DNA of 64,000 nucleotides from Deinococcus yavapaiensis KR-236 (GCF_003217515.1 NZ_QJSX01000011.1:62001-126000); one strand, 5' to 3'. Shown: positions 8,286 to 23,777, numbered from the stretch's first letter. Numbers and translations are program-made. The notes: a model not told the origin generated them from the letters alone.

Positions 8286-8810
8286 ATGAACATCAATTCG
8301 AACTCGGTCAAGAACAACGTTTGGAAAGTCGGACTGCTCGGACTGCTCGCCTCACCGCTGCTTCTGCTGACGGGACCGCACGCGCAGCAACGCGCGGCGA
8401 CGCGCGTCGCGATCGTGGACGTCGCGCGCGTCGTGGCGGCCGCGCCGGGTGGCGCGAGTTACGCGGCGCTGCGCAAGGAAGCGGACGCGAACCTTCAAAA
8501 GCAGGCGCAGAAAGTTCAAGGCTTGCAGCAGAAGGTCGCTTCGAACACGGCGACCGCGAAGGATCGGACGGACCTCGACGCGGCGGTCAAGGCGTTCAAC
8601 ACGTCCTCGGCGAATTACAAGAAGCAGTTGGAGCAGAAGTTCGCGCCCGTCGCGAGCACGGTCAACACCGCCATCAAGAACGCGGCGAGCGCGCAGGGCT
8701 TCGCCATCGTGCTGGACTCCAACGTCGCGAAGACCACGGGCCTCATCGTCTACGCGGACACGAAGACCGTGGACCTCACGCAAGCCGCGCTCAACCGGCT
8801 CAAGAAGTAA
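8286..8810 (+). CDS. OmpH/Skp-family periplasmic chaperone-like protein (copy 2)
   Basis: A 174-residue paralogue of the preceding gene: signal peptide in the first about 38 residues (WKVGLLGLLASPLLLLTGPHAQQ), core TRVAIVDVARVVAAAPGG, a coiled-coil middle rich in Lys/Gln/Ala, and the end VVLDSNVAKTTGLIVYADTKTVDLTQAALNRLKK that mirrors copy 1. A strong AGGAGG precedes the ATG by five bases, unlike the leaderless first copy. Expression therefore probably depends on read-through of the hairpin just upstream. Its stop lies six bases from the convergent panB stop. Confidence 0.9.
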   Translation: MNINSNSVKNNVWKVGLLGLLASPLLLLTGPHAQQRAATRVAIVDVARVVAAAPGGASYAALRKEADANLQKQAQKVQGLQQKVASNTATAKDRTDLDAAVKAFNTSSANYKKQLEQKFAPVASTVNTAIKNAASAQGFAIVLDSNVAKTTGLIVYADTKTVDLTQAALNRLKK

Positions 8811-8816
8811 GGCGAT

Positions 8817-9737
8817 TCAGTAGAGTTTGCCGATCGATTCGGCGTCCTCGCGCCCTTCGAGCGTCTGCTCGGAGGGCCGTTCGCGTTCATCGTCGTGCTC
8901 GAGCCGTTCGCGCACTTCGCGCAGCACGTCCGACTTCATCAAGAAGCCGTTGTCAGGCTGCGGAAAGGCGCCCTCGCGCACTTCGCGTGCGTACGCCTCA
9001 AGGGCCGCGGTCGCGTCGCGGCCAAGTTCCGCGTAGCGTTTGGCGAGTTTCTTGTGCTCCTCGTACACGCCGAGCAAGTCGTGGTAGACCAGCACCTGAC
9101 CGCGGCAATCGGGACCCGCGCCGATGCCGATGGTCGGCACGCGCAGGCGTTGGGTCACGAGCCCCGCGAGTTTGTTCGGCACGGCTTCGAGTACGACCGC
9201 GAAGGCACCTGCCGCCTCGACGTCTCGCGCTTCACGCAGAATGCGAAGCGCGTGCTCGACGGTCTTGCCCTGAACCTTGAGGCCGCCGAGGCTCGTCGCC
9301 GTCTGAGGCGTGAGGCCGACGTGCCCCATGACGGGAATGCCGTTGCGGCTCAGCACCCGCACGACCTCCAGGATCTCGGGCGTCGCTCCCTCGACTTTCA
9401 CGGCGTCCGCGCCCGACTCTTGAATGAGGCGCACGGCCGCTTCGCGCGCGCGCTTGAGGCCGGTGTGGTACGTCCCGAAGGGCATGTCAGCCACGAGAAA
9501 GGTGTTCGGCGCGCCTCGACGGGCCGCCTTGGCGTGATGCACGATGTCGTCGAGGGTGACTTGCGTCGTGCTTTCATACCCCAAGACGACGTTGCCGAGA
9601 CTGTCGCCGACGAGGATGATGTCGACGCCCGCCCGTTCGGCATGCGCCGCCCCGGGGTAATCGTAGGCAGTCACCATGACGATCTTGTCATCATGGTGCA
9701 GAAAGTCGGGGATGGTCTTCTTCGGGCGGACGCTCAT
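8817..9737 (-). CDS. panB: 3-methyl-2-oxobutanoate hydroxymethyltransferase
   Basis: Ketopantoate hydroxymethyltransferase, the first step of pantothenate/CoA synthesis (2-oxoisovalerate + methylene-THF). TIM-barrel signatures are present: [26 protein letters not shown] (metal-binding Asp), [26 protein letters not shown], and [21 protein letters not shown]. An acidic tail extends beyond the usual C-terminus. The ATG at 9737 (MSVRPKK) has TATGCT 7 nt upstream and is preferred; an in-frame ATG at 9749 has a GGAGGT only two bases away, too close for normal initiation. Confidence 0.93.
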   Translation of the reverse strand: MSVRPKKTIPDFLHHDDKIVMVTAYDYPGAAHAERAGVDIILVGDSLGNVVLGYESTTQVTLDDIVHHAKAARRGAPNTFLVADMPFGTYHTGLKRAREAAVRLIQESGADAVKVEGATPEILEVVRVLSRNGIPVMGHVGLTPQTATSLGGLKVQGKTVEHALRILREARDVEAAGAFAVVLEAVPNKLAGLVTQRLRVPTIGIGAGPDCRGQVLVYHDLLGVYEEHKKLAKRYAELGRDATAALEAYAREVREGAFPQPDNGFLMKSDVLREVRERLEHDDERERPSEQTLEGREDAESIGKLY

Positions 9738-9798
9738 GCGCTTCAGCATAGACCTCCGCTCGCCGCGAGAAAGCTGTTTCGCTCCTAGGCCACTTGGC

Positions 9799-10287
<489 letters not shown>

Positions 10288-10350
10288 GTGGCATTCAGTA
10301 TGAATGTTTTTGCCGTTCTGGAGCGGGGACGTTTGTACTGAAACTCGCCC

Positions 10351-10413
10351 TTCGGACGGTCCTAGAATTGCGTTACACTGCGCTCAGGACGGTCGGCGGG
10401 GCCGACCGTTTGT
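10351..10413 (+). promoter_or_regulatory. ctaA promoter and leader hairpin
   Basis: TTCGGA (10351-10356), 17 bp, then TACACT (10374-10379) form a plausible promoter. Just downstream, ACGGTCGGC (10389-10397) pairs perfectly with GCCGACCGT (10401-10409) over a 3-nt GGG loop and is followed by TTTGT. The hairpin would lie at the start of the roughly 110-nt ctaA leader and could attenuate or stabilise the transcript. Confidence 0.5.
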
Positions 10414-10497
10414 CGTGAGCTCACCCGCCGCGAACGTGCCGCGTGGCGACCTCGGGCAGTGCGCAGTGTGGTTTTGAAGGAGCGCGAGAAGGAGAAC

Positions 10498-11471
10498 ATG
10501 TTGAAAGCACGTCGGAGTTCGGAGAAGGCGCTGCTCACGTTCGCGTGGGGTGCGCTCGTCTACACCGTCCTCGTCATTCTCTGGGGCGCGGTCGTGCGCA
10601 TCGCCGGGGCGGGCGCGGGGTGCGGCGATCACTGGCCGCTGTGCAACGGTGCCGTCGTGCCGCCCACGCCGACCGTGCAGACCCTCATCGAGTTCAGCCA
10701 CCGCCTCACGAGCGGTTTGTCGGGCTTCGTGGCGCTCGTCCTCGTGGTGTGGGTCTTTCGCGCTCGTCCGAAAGGCGACCCGGCGCGGCTCGGCGCCGCA
10801 GCTTCGCTCGTCTTGCTGGTGTTCGAAGGCCTCGTGGGCGGGCTGCAAGTGCGGCTGGGTTGGACGGCGGACAGCACCCATCCCGGGCGCGGCTTCATTC
10901 AAGGCGTGCACCTTGCCAACACCTTCTCCTTGATCGCGGCGTTCGCGCTTACCATCCATTGGCTGCGCGGCGCGCCCCTCGTGCGTCTGCGTGGTCAAGG
11001 CTGGTGGAGCGTCGGCGTCGTGTCCACACTCGTCGGCGTGCTGGCGCTCGGCATGGCAGGCGCCGTGACGGCGCTCGGCGACTTGCTGTACCGCCCCACC
11101 GGAAGCACACCGCTCGACACGCTGCGTTCGGACTTCTCCGCCACGGCGACGTTCTTCGAGCAGTTGCGCGTCGTGCATCCTGTCTTGGGCGTCCTCGTGT
11201 GCGCGGGCCTCTTCGTCTTGGCGCGCACGGCGATGGCGCGGCGCCCCTCGGCGGACGTCGCGCGGTGGAGCGCGGCCGTGACCGCGCTGATCATCTCGCA
11301 AGGCTTCGTCGGTTTTCTCAACGTGGCGCTCAAGGCGCCGAACTGGCTGCAACTTTCGCATTTGCTGTTCGCCTGTCTGCTGTGGCTGGCGACGGTGCTG
11401 CTGGGTTACAACGTGCTCGCCGCGTCTTCCCGCTCGTCCGCGCCTTCGCGCGCTTCCAAGGAGGTGACCGC

Positions 11472-11475
<4 letters not shown>
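10498..11475 (+). CDS. ctaA: Haem A synthase
   Basis: A 325-residue integral membrane protein that oxidises haem O to haem A for cytochrome oxidase. It has eight hydrophobic segments, haem-ligand histidines in [11 protein letters not shown] and [11 protein letters not shown] in the N-terminal half and [10 protein letters not shown] and LSHLLFACL in the C-terminal half, and a cysteine pair in the first loop ([13 protein letters not shown]), as in the Bacillus-type enzyme. The start at ATG 10498 follows AAGGAG by five bases. The stop overlaps the TTG of ctaB, so the two are translated together. Confidence 0.93.
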
Positions 11476-12374
<899 letters not shown>

Positions 12375-12454
12375 CCTGCGAGGGTCGCTCCACGGAGGGC
12401 TCGACTTGATTTTCTCTTCACCGCGAGGGACTCCCACGAAATGGCAAAACGACC

Positions 12455-12478
12455 TACACTGATGAGCGTTAGAAAGGA
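12455..12478 (+). promoter_or_regulatory. coxB -10 and ribosome-binding site
   Basis: TACACT at 12455-12460 is a candidate -10 and AAAGGAG at 12472-12478 a strong Shine-Dalgarno four bases before the coxB ATG. The 107-nt gap after ctaB therefore holds an independent promoter for the oxidase structural genes. Confidence 0.5.
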
Positions 12479-12481
12479 GAC

Positions 12482-13627
12482 ATGTTGAACATTTCCCACC
12501 GACTTTCCGCGCCGACATGGCATCGAGGGCTGGCCTTGACGCTGCTGAGTCTCGGCGTGGCGCTCGCTCAACAGACCGGGGGGCGTGGAGATACGGTCTC
12601 CAAGCACACGGTCACGTTGGCTGACATGAGCTCGCAGTACAACCGCGAAGTGTTGTGGATGAGCATTCCGGCCATCGTGATGTCGATCATCATCTTCATC
12701 GGCGTGTCGGCGGCCTTGTTCTACAGCGTGTGGAAGTTCCGCGAGCGCAAGGGCGACACGCGCGAACCCTCGCAGTTCCACGGCAACAACACGTTGGAAG
12801 TCGTTTTGATCGCCGTGCCGTTCGTCATCATCACGGTGCTCGCCGTGCTGACGGCCCGCACCATGGCGCGCGTGAACACGGTCTCGGCAGAAGCCGAGCG
12901 CGTGCAAGTGTACGCCGCGCAGTTCTGGTGGAATTTCGAGTACCCCACGCACGGTGGGATCCGCAACGGCAACGAGATGGTGGTGCCCGCCGGTCAGCCC
13001 TTGCAACTCGAAGTCACGGCGCGTGACGTCATGCACGGATTTTGGGCTCCCAACCTCGGTGGTCAGCGCATGAACATTCCCGGGCACACGTCGACGTACT
13101 CGATCGACACGACGCGCGAAGGCGTCTACCAGGGGAATTGCTCGCAGCTTTGCGGCGCGTCTCACGCCAACATGCGCTACAAGGTCATCGCGCTTCCGCA
13201 AGATCAGTACAGCCGCTTCGTGGCCGCCGCTCAGGCGTTCAAGGCGCCGGAGCCCGCGCCCGGCTCGGCCGAGGAGCGCGGCTACCAAATCTTCGCCAAC
13301 GGCAAGGAAGGTCAACCTGCCTGCCAAAACTGCCACCGCGTGCAAGGAACGCCCTTCAACGGGGCGGCAGGCCCGGACCTCAGTTACTTCGGGTCGCGCT
13401 ACACCTTGGGCGCCGGGATGTGGGAAGGCGAGGCGCGTCAACGCGAGTTGCCGCTGTGGCTCAAGAACTCGCCGGGCGTGAAGCCGGGCAGCTTGATGCC
13501 CGCTTATCCCAAGCTCAACGACCGCGACATCGGCGACCTCGTCGCTTACCTCGATTCTCTCAAGCTTCCCGAAGACGCCGCGTACTACAGCTGGGAAACG
13601 AAGCGTTTCAAGGTCCCCGAGCGCTAA
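12482..13627 (+). CDS. coxB: Cytochrome c oxidase subunit II with fused cytochrome c domain (caa3 type)
   Basis: A 381-residue subunit II. After a signal/first hydrophobic segment there are two membrane helices (about 58-82 and 108-128), then a cupredoxin domain with the CuA site ([14 protein letters not shown] plus the upstream His in ARDVMHGFW). A C-terminal cytochrome c domain (residues about 255-360) has the haem-attachment motif CQNCH and a Met ligand in [10 protein letters not shown]. The layout defines a caa3 oxidase, which takes electrons through its own tethered cytochrome. Subunit I+III follows 15 nt downstream. Confidence 0.95.
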   Translation: MLNISHRLSAPTWHRGLALTLLSLGVALAQQTGGRGDTVSKHTVTLADMSSQYNREVLWMSIPAIVMSIIIFIGVSAALFYSVWKFRERKGDTREPSQFHGNNTLEVVLIAVPFVIITVLAVLTARTMARVNTVSAEAERVQVYAAQFWWNFEYPTHGGIRNGNEMVVPAGQPLQLEVTARDVMHGFWAPNLGGQRMNIPGHTSTYSIDTTREGVYQGNCSQLCGASHANMRYKVIALPQDQYSRFVAAAQAFKAPEPAPGSAEERGYQIFANGKEGQPACQNCHRVQGTPFNGAAGPDLSYFGSRYTLGAGMWEGEARQRELPLWLKNSPGVKPGSLMPAYPKLNDRDIGDLVAYLDSLKLPEDAAYYSWETKRFKVPER

Positions 13628-13642
13628 GGAGTGTCCTGAACC

Positions 13643-16063
<2,421 letters not shown>

Positions 16064-16079
16064 CGTTCGCCGCTTCCGT

Positions 16080-16109
16080 CACCCCCGGTCAAAAGCCGGG
16101 GGTGTTTTT
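16080..16109 (+). terminator. Intrinsic terminator of the oxidase operon
   Basis: CACCCCCGG (16080-16088) pairs perfectly with CCGGGGGTG (16096-16104) over loop TCAAAAG, followed by TTTTT. The phzF -10 (TAGGCT, 16112-16117) starts three bases later. Confidence 0.92.
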
Positions 16110-16124
16110 GTTAGGCTTCTGATC

Positions 16125-16919
16125 ATGCCCTCTCCCCTGTTCATCGTGGACGCCTTCACCTCCGAGCCATTTTCCGGCAATCCCGCCGCCGTCGTGCTGC
16201 TCGACGCGCCGCGCGATGACGCTTGGCTGCAGCTCGTCGCACGCGAGATGAACTTGTCCGAGACGGCGTTCGTGGCGCGCGAAGGCGAAGCGTGGCGTCT
16301 GCGGTGGTTCACGCCGCAAGCGGAGGTGAAGTTGTGCGGACACGCGACGCTCGCGACGGCGTACGTGCTGTGGAAGCAAGGCCGCTTGCCGCTCGACGAG
16401 GCGGCCGAGTTCGAGACGCTCAGCGGTCGCCTCACCGCCACGCGAGTCGGCGAGGAGATCGAGCTCGACTTTCCCGCCGAAGTCGCAGAGCCGTGCGAAG
16501 CGCCGTCCGGGTTGCTGGAGGCGTTGGGCGTGCGAAGCGTTCGCTTCGTGGGTTGGACGGGCGTGCGCTTTTTCGTGGAAGTAAACGAGGCGAGCAAGGT
16601 GCGCGCCTTGCAGCCCGACTTCGCCGCCTTGCGAGCGACCGTCCCGGGCCGCGCGATCGTCACGGCGCGATCGGACGACGCGCGCTTCGACATGGTGTCA
16701 CGCTACTTCGCGCCGGGAATTGGAGTCGATGAGGACCCCGTGACGGGCAGCGCACACTGCGCGCTCGGCCCGTACTGGATGGAGAAGCTCGGGAAGGCAG
16801 ACCTCGTGGGGTATCAAGCGTCCGAGCGTGGCGGGCAAATCGAGGTCGGCGTTCGTGGCGGCCGAGTGAAGTTGCGCGGACGGGCCGTGACGGTCGTGCG
16901 AGGCGAACTGCAGGTGTGA
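16125..16919 (+). CDS. PhzF-family isomerase-like protein
   Basis: A 264-residue member of the PhzF (diaminopimelate-epimerase fold) family. The N-terminal FIVDAFTSEPFSGNPAAVVLL, the catalytic Glu in NLSETAFV, VKLCGHATLATAYVLW and the C-terminal half EDPVTGSAHCALGPYW are all typical. Most chromosomal PhzF proteins are of unknown substrate and not linked to phenazines; no phenazine genes are nearby. The open frame begins at 16014 inside the oxidase gene, but TAGGCT 7 nt before ATG 16125 and the family start fix the beginning. Confidence 0.9.
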   Translation: MPSPLFIVDAFTSEPFSGNPAAVVLLDAPRDDAWLQLVAREMNLSETAFVAREGEAWRLRWFTPQAEVKLCGHATLATAYVLWKQGRLPLDEAAEFETLSGRLTATRVGEEIELDFPAEVAEPCEAPSGLLEALGVRSVRFVGWTGVRFFVEVNEASKVRALQPDFAALRATVPGRAIVTARSDDARFDMVSRYFAPGIGVDEDPVTGSAHCALGPYWMEKLGKADLVGYQASERGGQIEVGVRGGRVKLRGRAVTVVRGELQV

Positions 16920-16968
16920 GCGCGCACGTGAGGACACTTGACTCGTGAAGAAACGCTAACTTGACGCC

Positions 16969-17559
16969 ATGCCTCGTGTCGTGACCGCCTTCCTCCTCGT
17001 CGTCGCCCTCGTGCTCGGGGGGGTGCTCGCCTTCCGCGCCTTCGCCAAGCCGCTCGGAGGCACCACGGTCGACGCGAGGCCGCTCGTGCCCGTCGAGCAA
17101 CTCGTGGCCGACGACGGAAAGCCCGCGCGCCTGTCGGATTCGAACGGGCAGACACGCCTCGTGTTCTTCGGCTTCACGCGCTGCCCCGACGTCTGCCCGA
17201 CGACCATGGGCGTGCTCGCTCGGGCGTACGAGGCTCTCAACGAGCAGCAGCGGCAGCAGCTCAAGGTCGTGTTGATTACGGTGGATCCGCAGTTCGACAC
17301 GCCGCCGCAGCTTCGGTCGTACCTCGACAAGTTCGACAAGGACTTCGTCGGGCTCACGGGCGCGCCGAGCGCGCTCGAAGCGACGCGCAAGGGATTTTAC
17401 ATTTACTCGGTACCTTCGGGTCCCGGCGCGTTCACGCACGGAGACGCGGTCGCGGTGCTCGACCGTACGGGACGAATGCGGCGCGTGTACAGCCAAGACG
17501 AAGTCAGCGGCGGCGTCTTGACGGCGGACTTGCCGCGCCTCGCGAGCGGGCGCTACTGA
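16969..17559 (+). CDS. SCO1/SenC-family copper chaperone
   Basis: A 196-residue membrane-anchored thioredoxin-fold protein (hydrophobic segment residues 4-22) with the copper motif CPDVCP and the distal His in FTHGDAVAVLD. SCO proteins deliver copper to, or reduce, the CuA site of subunit II, which matches the caa3 genes just upstream. TAACTT lies six bases before the ATG, so the gene has its own leaderless-type promoter rather than being read from the cox operon. Confidence 0.93.
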   Translation: MPRVVTAFLLVVALVLGGVLAFRAFAKPLGGTTVDARPLVPVEQLVADDGKPARLSDSNGQTRLVFFGFTRCPDVCPTTMGVLARAYEALNEQQRQQLKVVLITVDPQFDTPPQLRSYLDKFDKDFVGLTGAPSALEATRKGFYIYSVPSGPGAFTHGDAVAVLDRTGRMRRVYSQDEVSGGVLTADLPRLASGRY

Positions 17560-17584
17560 TGAAATGCTGAATCCCTGGCTTTTA

Positions 17585-17604
17585 TTTCGCATATAGCGTA
17601 ACAT
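17585..17604 (+). promoter_or_regulatory. RDRM-like palindrome overlapping the ruvB -10
   Basis: TTTCGCATATAGCGTAA (17585-17601) is a 17-bp interrupted palindrome with arms TTTCGC / GCGTAA. Length, TT..G and C.TAA positions resemble the Deinococcus radiation/desiccation response motif bound by DdrO. It overlaps the -10 TAACAT (17599-17604), as expected for a repressor site. Confidence 0.5.
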
Positions 17605-17611
17605 GGGCATT

Positions 17612-18601
17612 ATGGAGCAAGACGTCGCCCTGCGCCCGAAGACCCTCGACGAGTACGTCGGCCAAGAGCGCCTCAAGGAGAAGCTCAAGGTGTACCTGCA
17701 AGCGGCGAAAGGTCGTCGTGAAGCCCTCGATCACACCTTGCTGTTCGGCCCTCCGGGCCTTGGCAAGACGACGCTTTCGCACATCATCGCCTACGAGATG
17801 GGCGTCAACATCAAAGTCACCTCCGGCCCCGCCATCGAGAAGCCCGGCGACCTCGCCGCGATCCTGACGAACTCGCTCGAAGAAGGCGACGTGCTGTTCA
17901 TCGACGAGATCCACCGTCTCGGCCGCGTCGCCGAAGAGCACCTTTACCCGGCGATGGAGGACTTCAAGCTCGACATCGTCCTCGGTCAGGGGCCCGCCGC
18001 GCGCACCATCGAGTTGCCGCTTCCGCGCTTCACGCTCATCGGCGCGACGACGCGGCCCGGCCTCATCACGGCGCCGATGCGCAGCCGCTTCGGCATCATC
18101 GAGCATTTGGAGTACTACACGCCGCAAGAACTCGCGCTCGGCCTCATGCGCGACGCGCGTCTCAGCGGGTACGGCATCGCCGAGGAAGCGGCCTTGGAGA
18201 TTGGGGCGCGTTCGCGCGGCACGATGCGCATCGCGAAGCGTTGGCTGCGCCGCGTGCGCGACTACGCCGAAGTCGCGGGCGAAAAGGAGGTTTCGCTGGA
18301 GCGCGCGCACGACGCTCTCGACAAGCTCGGCATCGACTCGGCGGGACTCGACGAGCGCGACATCAAGATGCTCGAGGCGATGATCCACCGCTTCTCCGGC
18401 GGTCCGGTCGGAGTCGACACCCTCGCGACCGCCCTCTCCGAAGATGCCAACACCATCGAGGACGTGTACGAGCCGTACCTCATCCAGCTCGGCTTCGTGA
18501 AACGCACTCCGCGCGGACGCGTGGCGACCGCGCACGCGTACGTACACCTCGGCCTGCCCGTTCCCTTCGACGAGTACGACCCTCGTTTCTTGGCGAACTG
18601 A
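17612..18601 (+). CDS. ruvB: Holliday junction branch-migration ATPase RuvB
   Basis: A roughly 329-residue AAA+ motor that drives Holliday-junction branch migration with RuvA. Walker A is [10 protein letters not shown], Walker [10 protein letters not shown], sensor I GATTRPG, and the arginine-finger region APMRSRFG; the C-terminal winged helix ends with [12 protein letters not shown] 17612 ([12 protein letters not shown]) is preferred over ATG 17603 because TAACAT is seven bases upstream of it, whereas 17603 falls inside the -10. An RDRM-like site overlaps the promoter. Confidence 0.96.
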   Translation: MEQDVALRPKTLDEYVGQERLKEKLKVYLQAAKGRREALDHTLLFGPPGLGKTTLSHIIAYEMGVNIKVTSGPAIEKPGDLAAILTNSLEEGDVLFIDEIHRLGRVAEEHLYPAMEDFKLDIVLGQGPAARTIELPLPRFTLIGATTRPGLITAPMRSRFGIIEHLEYYTPQELALGLMRDARLSGYGIAEEAALEIGARSRGTMRIAKRWLRRVRDYAEVAGEKEVSLERAHDALDKLGIDSAGLDERDIKMLEAMIHRFSGGPVGVDTLATALSEDANTIEDVYEPYLIQLGFVKRTPRGRVATAHAYVHLGLPVPFDEYDPRFLAN

Positions 18602-18650
18602 ATCTCAAGAAAATACGCCGTCGCCCCTACCACCACTCTTGGCGATGTAC

Positions 18651-18699
18651 TACACTGAGGGTCCTACCGCACCGCGCGGAGTGACCCTCAGCTTTCTTT
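18651..18699 (+). terminator. Hairpin after ruvB overlapping the dnaG promoter region
   Basis: CTGAGGGTC (18655-18663) pairs with GACCCTCAG (18683-18691), followed by CTTTCTTTC. It fits a ruvB terminator. A TACACT (18651-18656) just before it is a candidate dnaG -10, so the first arm spans the likely dnaG transcription start. Confidence 0.55.
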
Positions 18700-18743
18700 C
18701 GTGTCGTGCGATCCAAGTACGGCGCGCTTCGTTTGGTGTCCGC

Positions 18744-20504
18744 ATGAGTAGCAAGGAAGAAATCCGCGCACGCCTCTCGATCGCCGATGTCGTCGGCGAA
18801 TACGTGCGCCTCACTCCGGCCGGGACCGGGCGCATGAAGGGATTGTGTCCGTTCCACAAGGAAAAGACGCCGTCTTTTCAAGTGGACACCGCGCAAGGCT
18901 ACTTCTACTGCTTCGGATGCAAGGCGGGCGGCGACATCTTCAACTTCCTGATGCGCGTCGAGAACCTCGCCTTCGGAGACGCCATGCGAAAGCTCGCTGA
19001 GAAGGCGGGCGTGGCCGTCGAGACGCGCGGCGGCGAGCGGGAAAAACGCGACTTGTACGACGTCAACGCTTTCGCGCTCGCCTACTTCCGCGAGCACTTG
19101 AGCGGCGAAGGCGAGGCTTACTTCGCCTCGCGCGGCTTGACGCCCGAAACGATCGAACGCTTCGAGCTCGGCTTCGCTCCGCCGGGCTGGGACGGTCTGT
19201 TGAAGCGGGCGAAGGCGCGCGGCTTCACGGAGCGCCAACTGCTGGAGGCGGGGCTCCTCTCCGAAAATCCCGAGTCGGGCCGCTTGTACGACCGCTTTCG
19301 CGGGCGCGTCATGTTCCCGATTCGCGATCACCTCGGGCGCCTCGTCGGCTTCGGAGGGCGCGTCCTGGGAGACGACAAGCCGAAGTACCTCAACTCGCCG
19401 GAAACCGAGGTGTTCAAGAAGGGCGAACTGCTCTACGGCTTCGACAAGGCGCGCGTCGCGGCCCAGAAGAGCGGCGAACTCGTCGTCGTCGAAGGGTACA
19501 TGGACGTCATCATGATGCATCAGCACGGCTTCGACACCGCCGTCGCGACGCTCGGCACGAGCCTTACCGCCGAGCACGCCGCGCTTCTCGCGCGCATGGA
19601 AGTTCGTGCGCTGTCGTTGCTGTTCGACCGTGACGCCGCCGGGCAACGCGCGACCTTGGCGGGCCTCGACCAAGTGGTCGGCGCGAAGTTCAGCGTTCGC
19701 GCCCTCAGCGTGCCAAACGGCAAGGACCCGGCGGACACCCTGGCAGGAGGCCGAGCGGACTTGTTGCGCTCGGCGCTCGCCGAAGGGCTCGACGAGGTGG
19801 AGTTCCGCGTGTTGGCGGCGCTCGCGCAGCATGACGCCACGACGACTGCGGGAAAGCGAGCGATTCTGCACATGCTGCTTCCGCGCATGCAAAACCTCGA
19901 TCCGCTCGACGAGGTCGCCAGTCGCATGAGGTCCGCCGTGTGCGAGAAGCTCGGGATTCGCCCCGAGGCCTTGCTGGACTGGATCGCCAGCAAAGCCAAG
20001 CGCAAAGAGCTTTCGGACGTGCAACTCGACGGGATGTCGAACGTTCGCAACGAAGAGGACGCGGAAGTCGCCCTGCTCAAGGCGATCTTGCTCGACCCGA
20101 CCCTCCTCGAAAAACTCGACGGTTTGCGAACTTGGCGCAACGACACCGTCAAGAAGATCATGCTGGCCGCTCGAGGCACGCGCAGGCCCGAGGAAATCAT
20201 TCGCACCTTCGACGGCCAGCCCGAGCAGCAACTCCTGATTCGCCTGCTGTTCGAGGCGCGCTCACCGGGCCTGCTGGGCCGCGAAAATTCCCGCCAGCAC
20301 GAGGAAAAAGCACAAGAAACCGCTCAGCGGGCAGCCGTCGAGATCGAGAGCAAGCTGACGATCGACGAGATGAAGGCGGAAGTGACGCGCCTCAAGAAGG
20401 AAGTGATGGGGGCGGCGGGCGCTCGGCAGATGGAGTTGCTGGGCCAGATTCGCGACCTGTCACGCGCCATCGAAGCCGAAAAAAGAGCGCGTCTGCAAGC
20501 TTGA
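18744..20504 (+). CDS. dnaG: DNA primase
   Basis: A 586-residue bacterial primase synthesising RNA primers for replication. The CHC2 zinc ribbon has C35, H38, C56 and C59; the TOPRIM core shows [13 protein letters not shown] and [10 protein letters not shown]; the C-terminal DnaB-helicase interaction region follows from about residue 430. The start at ATG 18744 ([11 protein letters not shown]) matches the family; the frame is open from 18639. The last codons form half of a terminator hairpin for the convergent yqgE gene. Confidence 0.96.
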   Translation: MSSKEEIRARLSIADVVGEYVRLTPAGTGRMKGLCPFHKEKTPSFQVDTAQGYFYCFGCKAGGDIFNFLMRVENLAFGDAMRKLAEKAGVAVETRGGEREKRDLYDVNAFALAYFREHLSGEGEAYFASRGLTPETIERFELGFAPPGWDGLLKRAKARGFTERQLLEAGLLSENPESGRLYDRFRGRVMFPIRDHLGRLVGFGGRVLGDDKPKYLNSPETEVFKKGELLYGFDKARVAAQKSGELVVVEGYMDVIMMHQHGFDTAVATLGTSLTAEHAALLARMEVRALSLLFDRDAAGQRATLAGLDQVVGAKFSVRALSVPNGKDPADTLAGGRADLLRSALAEGLDEVEFRVLAALAQHDATTTAGKRAILHMLLPRMQNLDPLDEVASRMRSAVCEKLGIRPEALLDWIASKAKRKELSDVQLDGMSNVRNEEDAEVALLKAILLDPTLLEKLDGLRTWRNDTVKKIMLAARGTRRPEEIIRTFDGQPEQQLLIRLLFEARSPGLLGRENSRQHEEKAQETAQRAAVEIESKLTIDEMKAEVTRLKKEVMGAAGARQMELLGQIRDLSRAIEAEKRARLQA

Positions 20505-20523
20505 AGTCAGCTTGCAGACGCGC
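20479..20523 (-). terminator. yqgE terminator embedded in the dnaG 3' end
   Basis: A 15-bp perfect stem pairs 20487-20501 with 20509-20523 over a 7-nt loop; on the minus strand it is followed by TCTTTTTTC (within 20478-20486). The upper arm and T-run lie inside the last dnaG codons and the dnaG stop is in the loop. On the plus strand there is no T-run. Confidence 0.85.
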
Positions 20524-20538
20524 GGCGAGGCTCGCCGT

Positions 20539-21063
20539 TCAGGCTTGCGCGCCGCCCGCGACGAGCGAGGCGGGATTCACGCCGAGCGCCTCCCAGGCGC
20601 GATCCCATTTCTCGGCGGCGGGAACGTGCAAGGCGAGTTCGGGGCCGCTTTCGAGGAAGAGCCACGAGCCGAGGTGCGTCTCCTCTTCCAGTTGTCCGGG
20701 GCCCCAACCGGCGTAGCCGAGGATCAGCATGAAGTGCCCCTCGCGCTTCATGACGTCTTGCAGCACGTCGAGGCTCGACGTGACGTACAAGTCGTCCGAG
20801 AGTTGCGCTTCGCCGCTCTTGCCCGTGGGTCGTTCGTACAGACACCACCCGACTTGCGGATCGACCGGTCCTCCCAGCCAAGCGAGGTCGGGGCAGTCTT
20901 TGGCGTTCGGAAGCAGCTCGCTGATCGGCATTTGCGTTTGAAGGCTGACGATGAGCCCCATGGCGCCTTCGGCGTTGTGGTCAAGCAGCAGGATGACGCT
21001 GCGCTCGAACATGTTGCCGATCATGTGCGGCGTCGCAACCAGATACGTCAGGTTTTGAGTCAC
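20539..21063 (-). CDS. YqgE/AlgH family protein (DUF179)
   Basis: A 174-residue cytosolic protein of the YqgE/AlgH family: LVATPHMIGNMFERSVILLLDHNAEGAMGLIV, LAWLGGPVDPQVGW and the MLILGYAGWGPGQLEEE block are diagnostic. Biochemical function in the family is unclear. The start is GTG 21063 (VTQNLTYL) because GGAGGT lies five bases upstream and homology begins there; an in-frame ATG at 21099 lacks a ribosome-binding site. Confidence 0.9.
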   Translation of the reverse strand: MTQNLTYLVATPHMIGNMFERSVILLLDHNAEGAMGLIVSLQTQMPISELLPNAKDCPDLAWLGGPVDPQVGWCLYERPTGKSGEAQLSDDLYVTSSLDVLQDVMKREGHFMLILGYAGWGPGQLEEETHLGSWLFLESGPELALHVPAAEKWDRAWEALGVNPASLVAGGAQA

Positions 21064-21175
21064 GAGGGACCTCCGATGAAACGCGAACGAAATCGCCAAG
21101 AAGAAGTTGATACGTTACGCATGACAAGCCGAGCCGTACCGTCAGGGTGACAGACGAGCGTGAGAGGTCGAACAG

Positions 21176-21206
21176 CGAAAAGCGGCCCCGTCGAGGGGGC
21201 CGCTTT
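21176..21206 (-). terminator. Terminator of lon
   Basis: AAAGCGGCCCC (21179-21189) pairs with GGGGCCGCTTT (21196-21206) over a six-base loop; on the minus strand it ends in CTTTTCGC. It lies immediately after the lon stop codon. Confidence 0.85.
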
Positions 21207-21212
21207 CCAGTG

Positions 21213-23690
<2,478 letters not shown>

Positions 23691-23738
23691 TGTGTCGCTC
23701 CTTTGAACGGGTGAAGAGGGAAGCTCTTGCCCAAGAAA

Positions 23739-23777
23739 GTTGAGTGCAAGTCTATCAAGTTTGACGAGGGGAAGCAA
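23739..23777 (-). promoter_or_regulatory. lon promoter with HAIR-like (HspR) operator
   Basis: On the minus strand, TTGCTT (23777-23772), 17 bp, then TAGACT (23754-23749) make the promoter. An inverted repeat covers the -10: read on the plus strand GTTGAGT (23739-23745), seven bases, TATCAAG (23753-23759), matching the HspR HAIR consensus CTTGAGT-N7-ACTCAAG at 11 of 14 positions with exact spacing. Confidence 0.6.
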
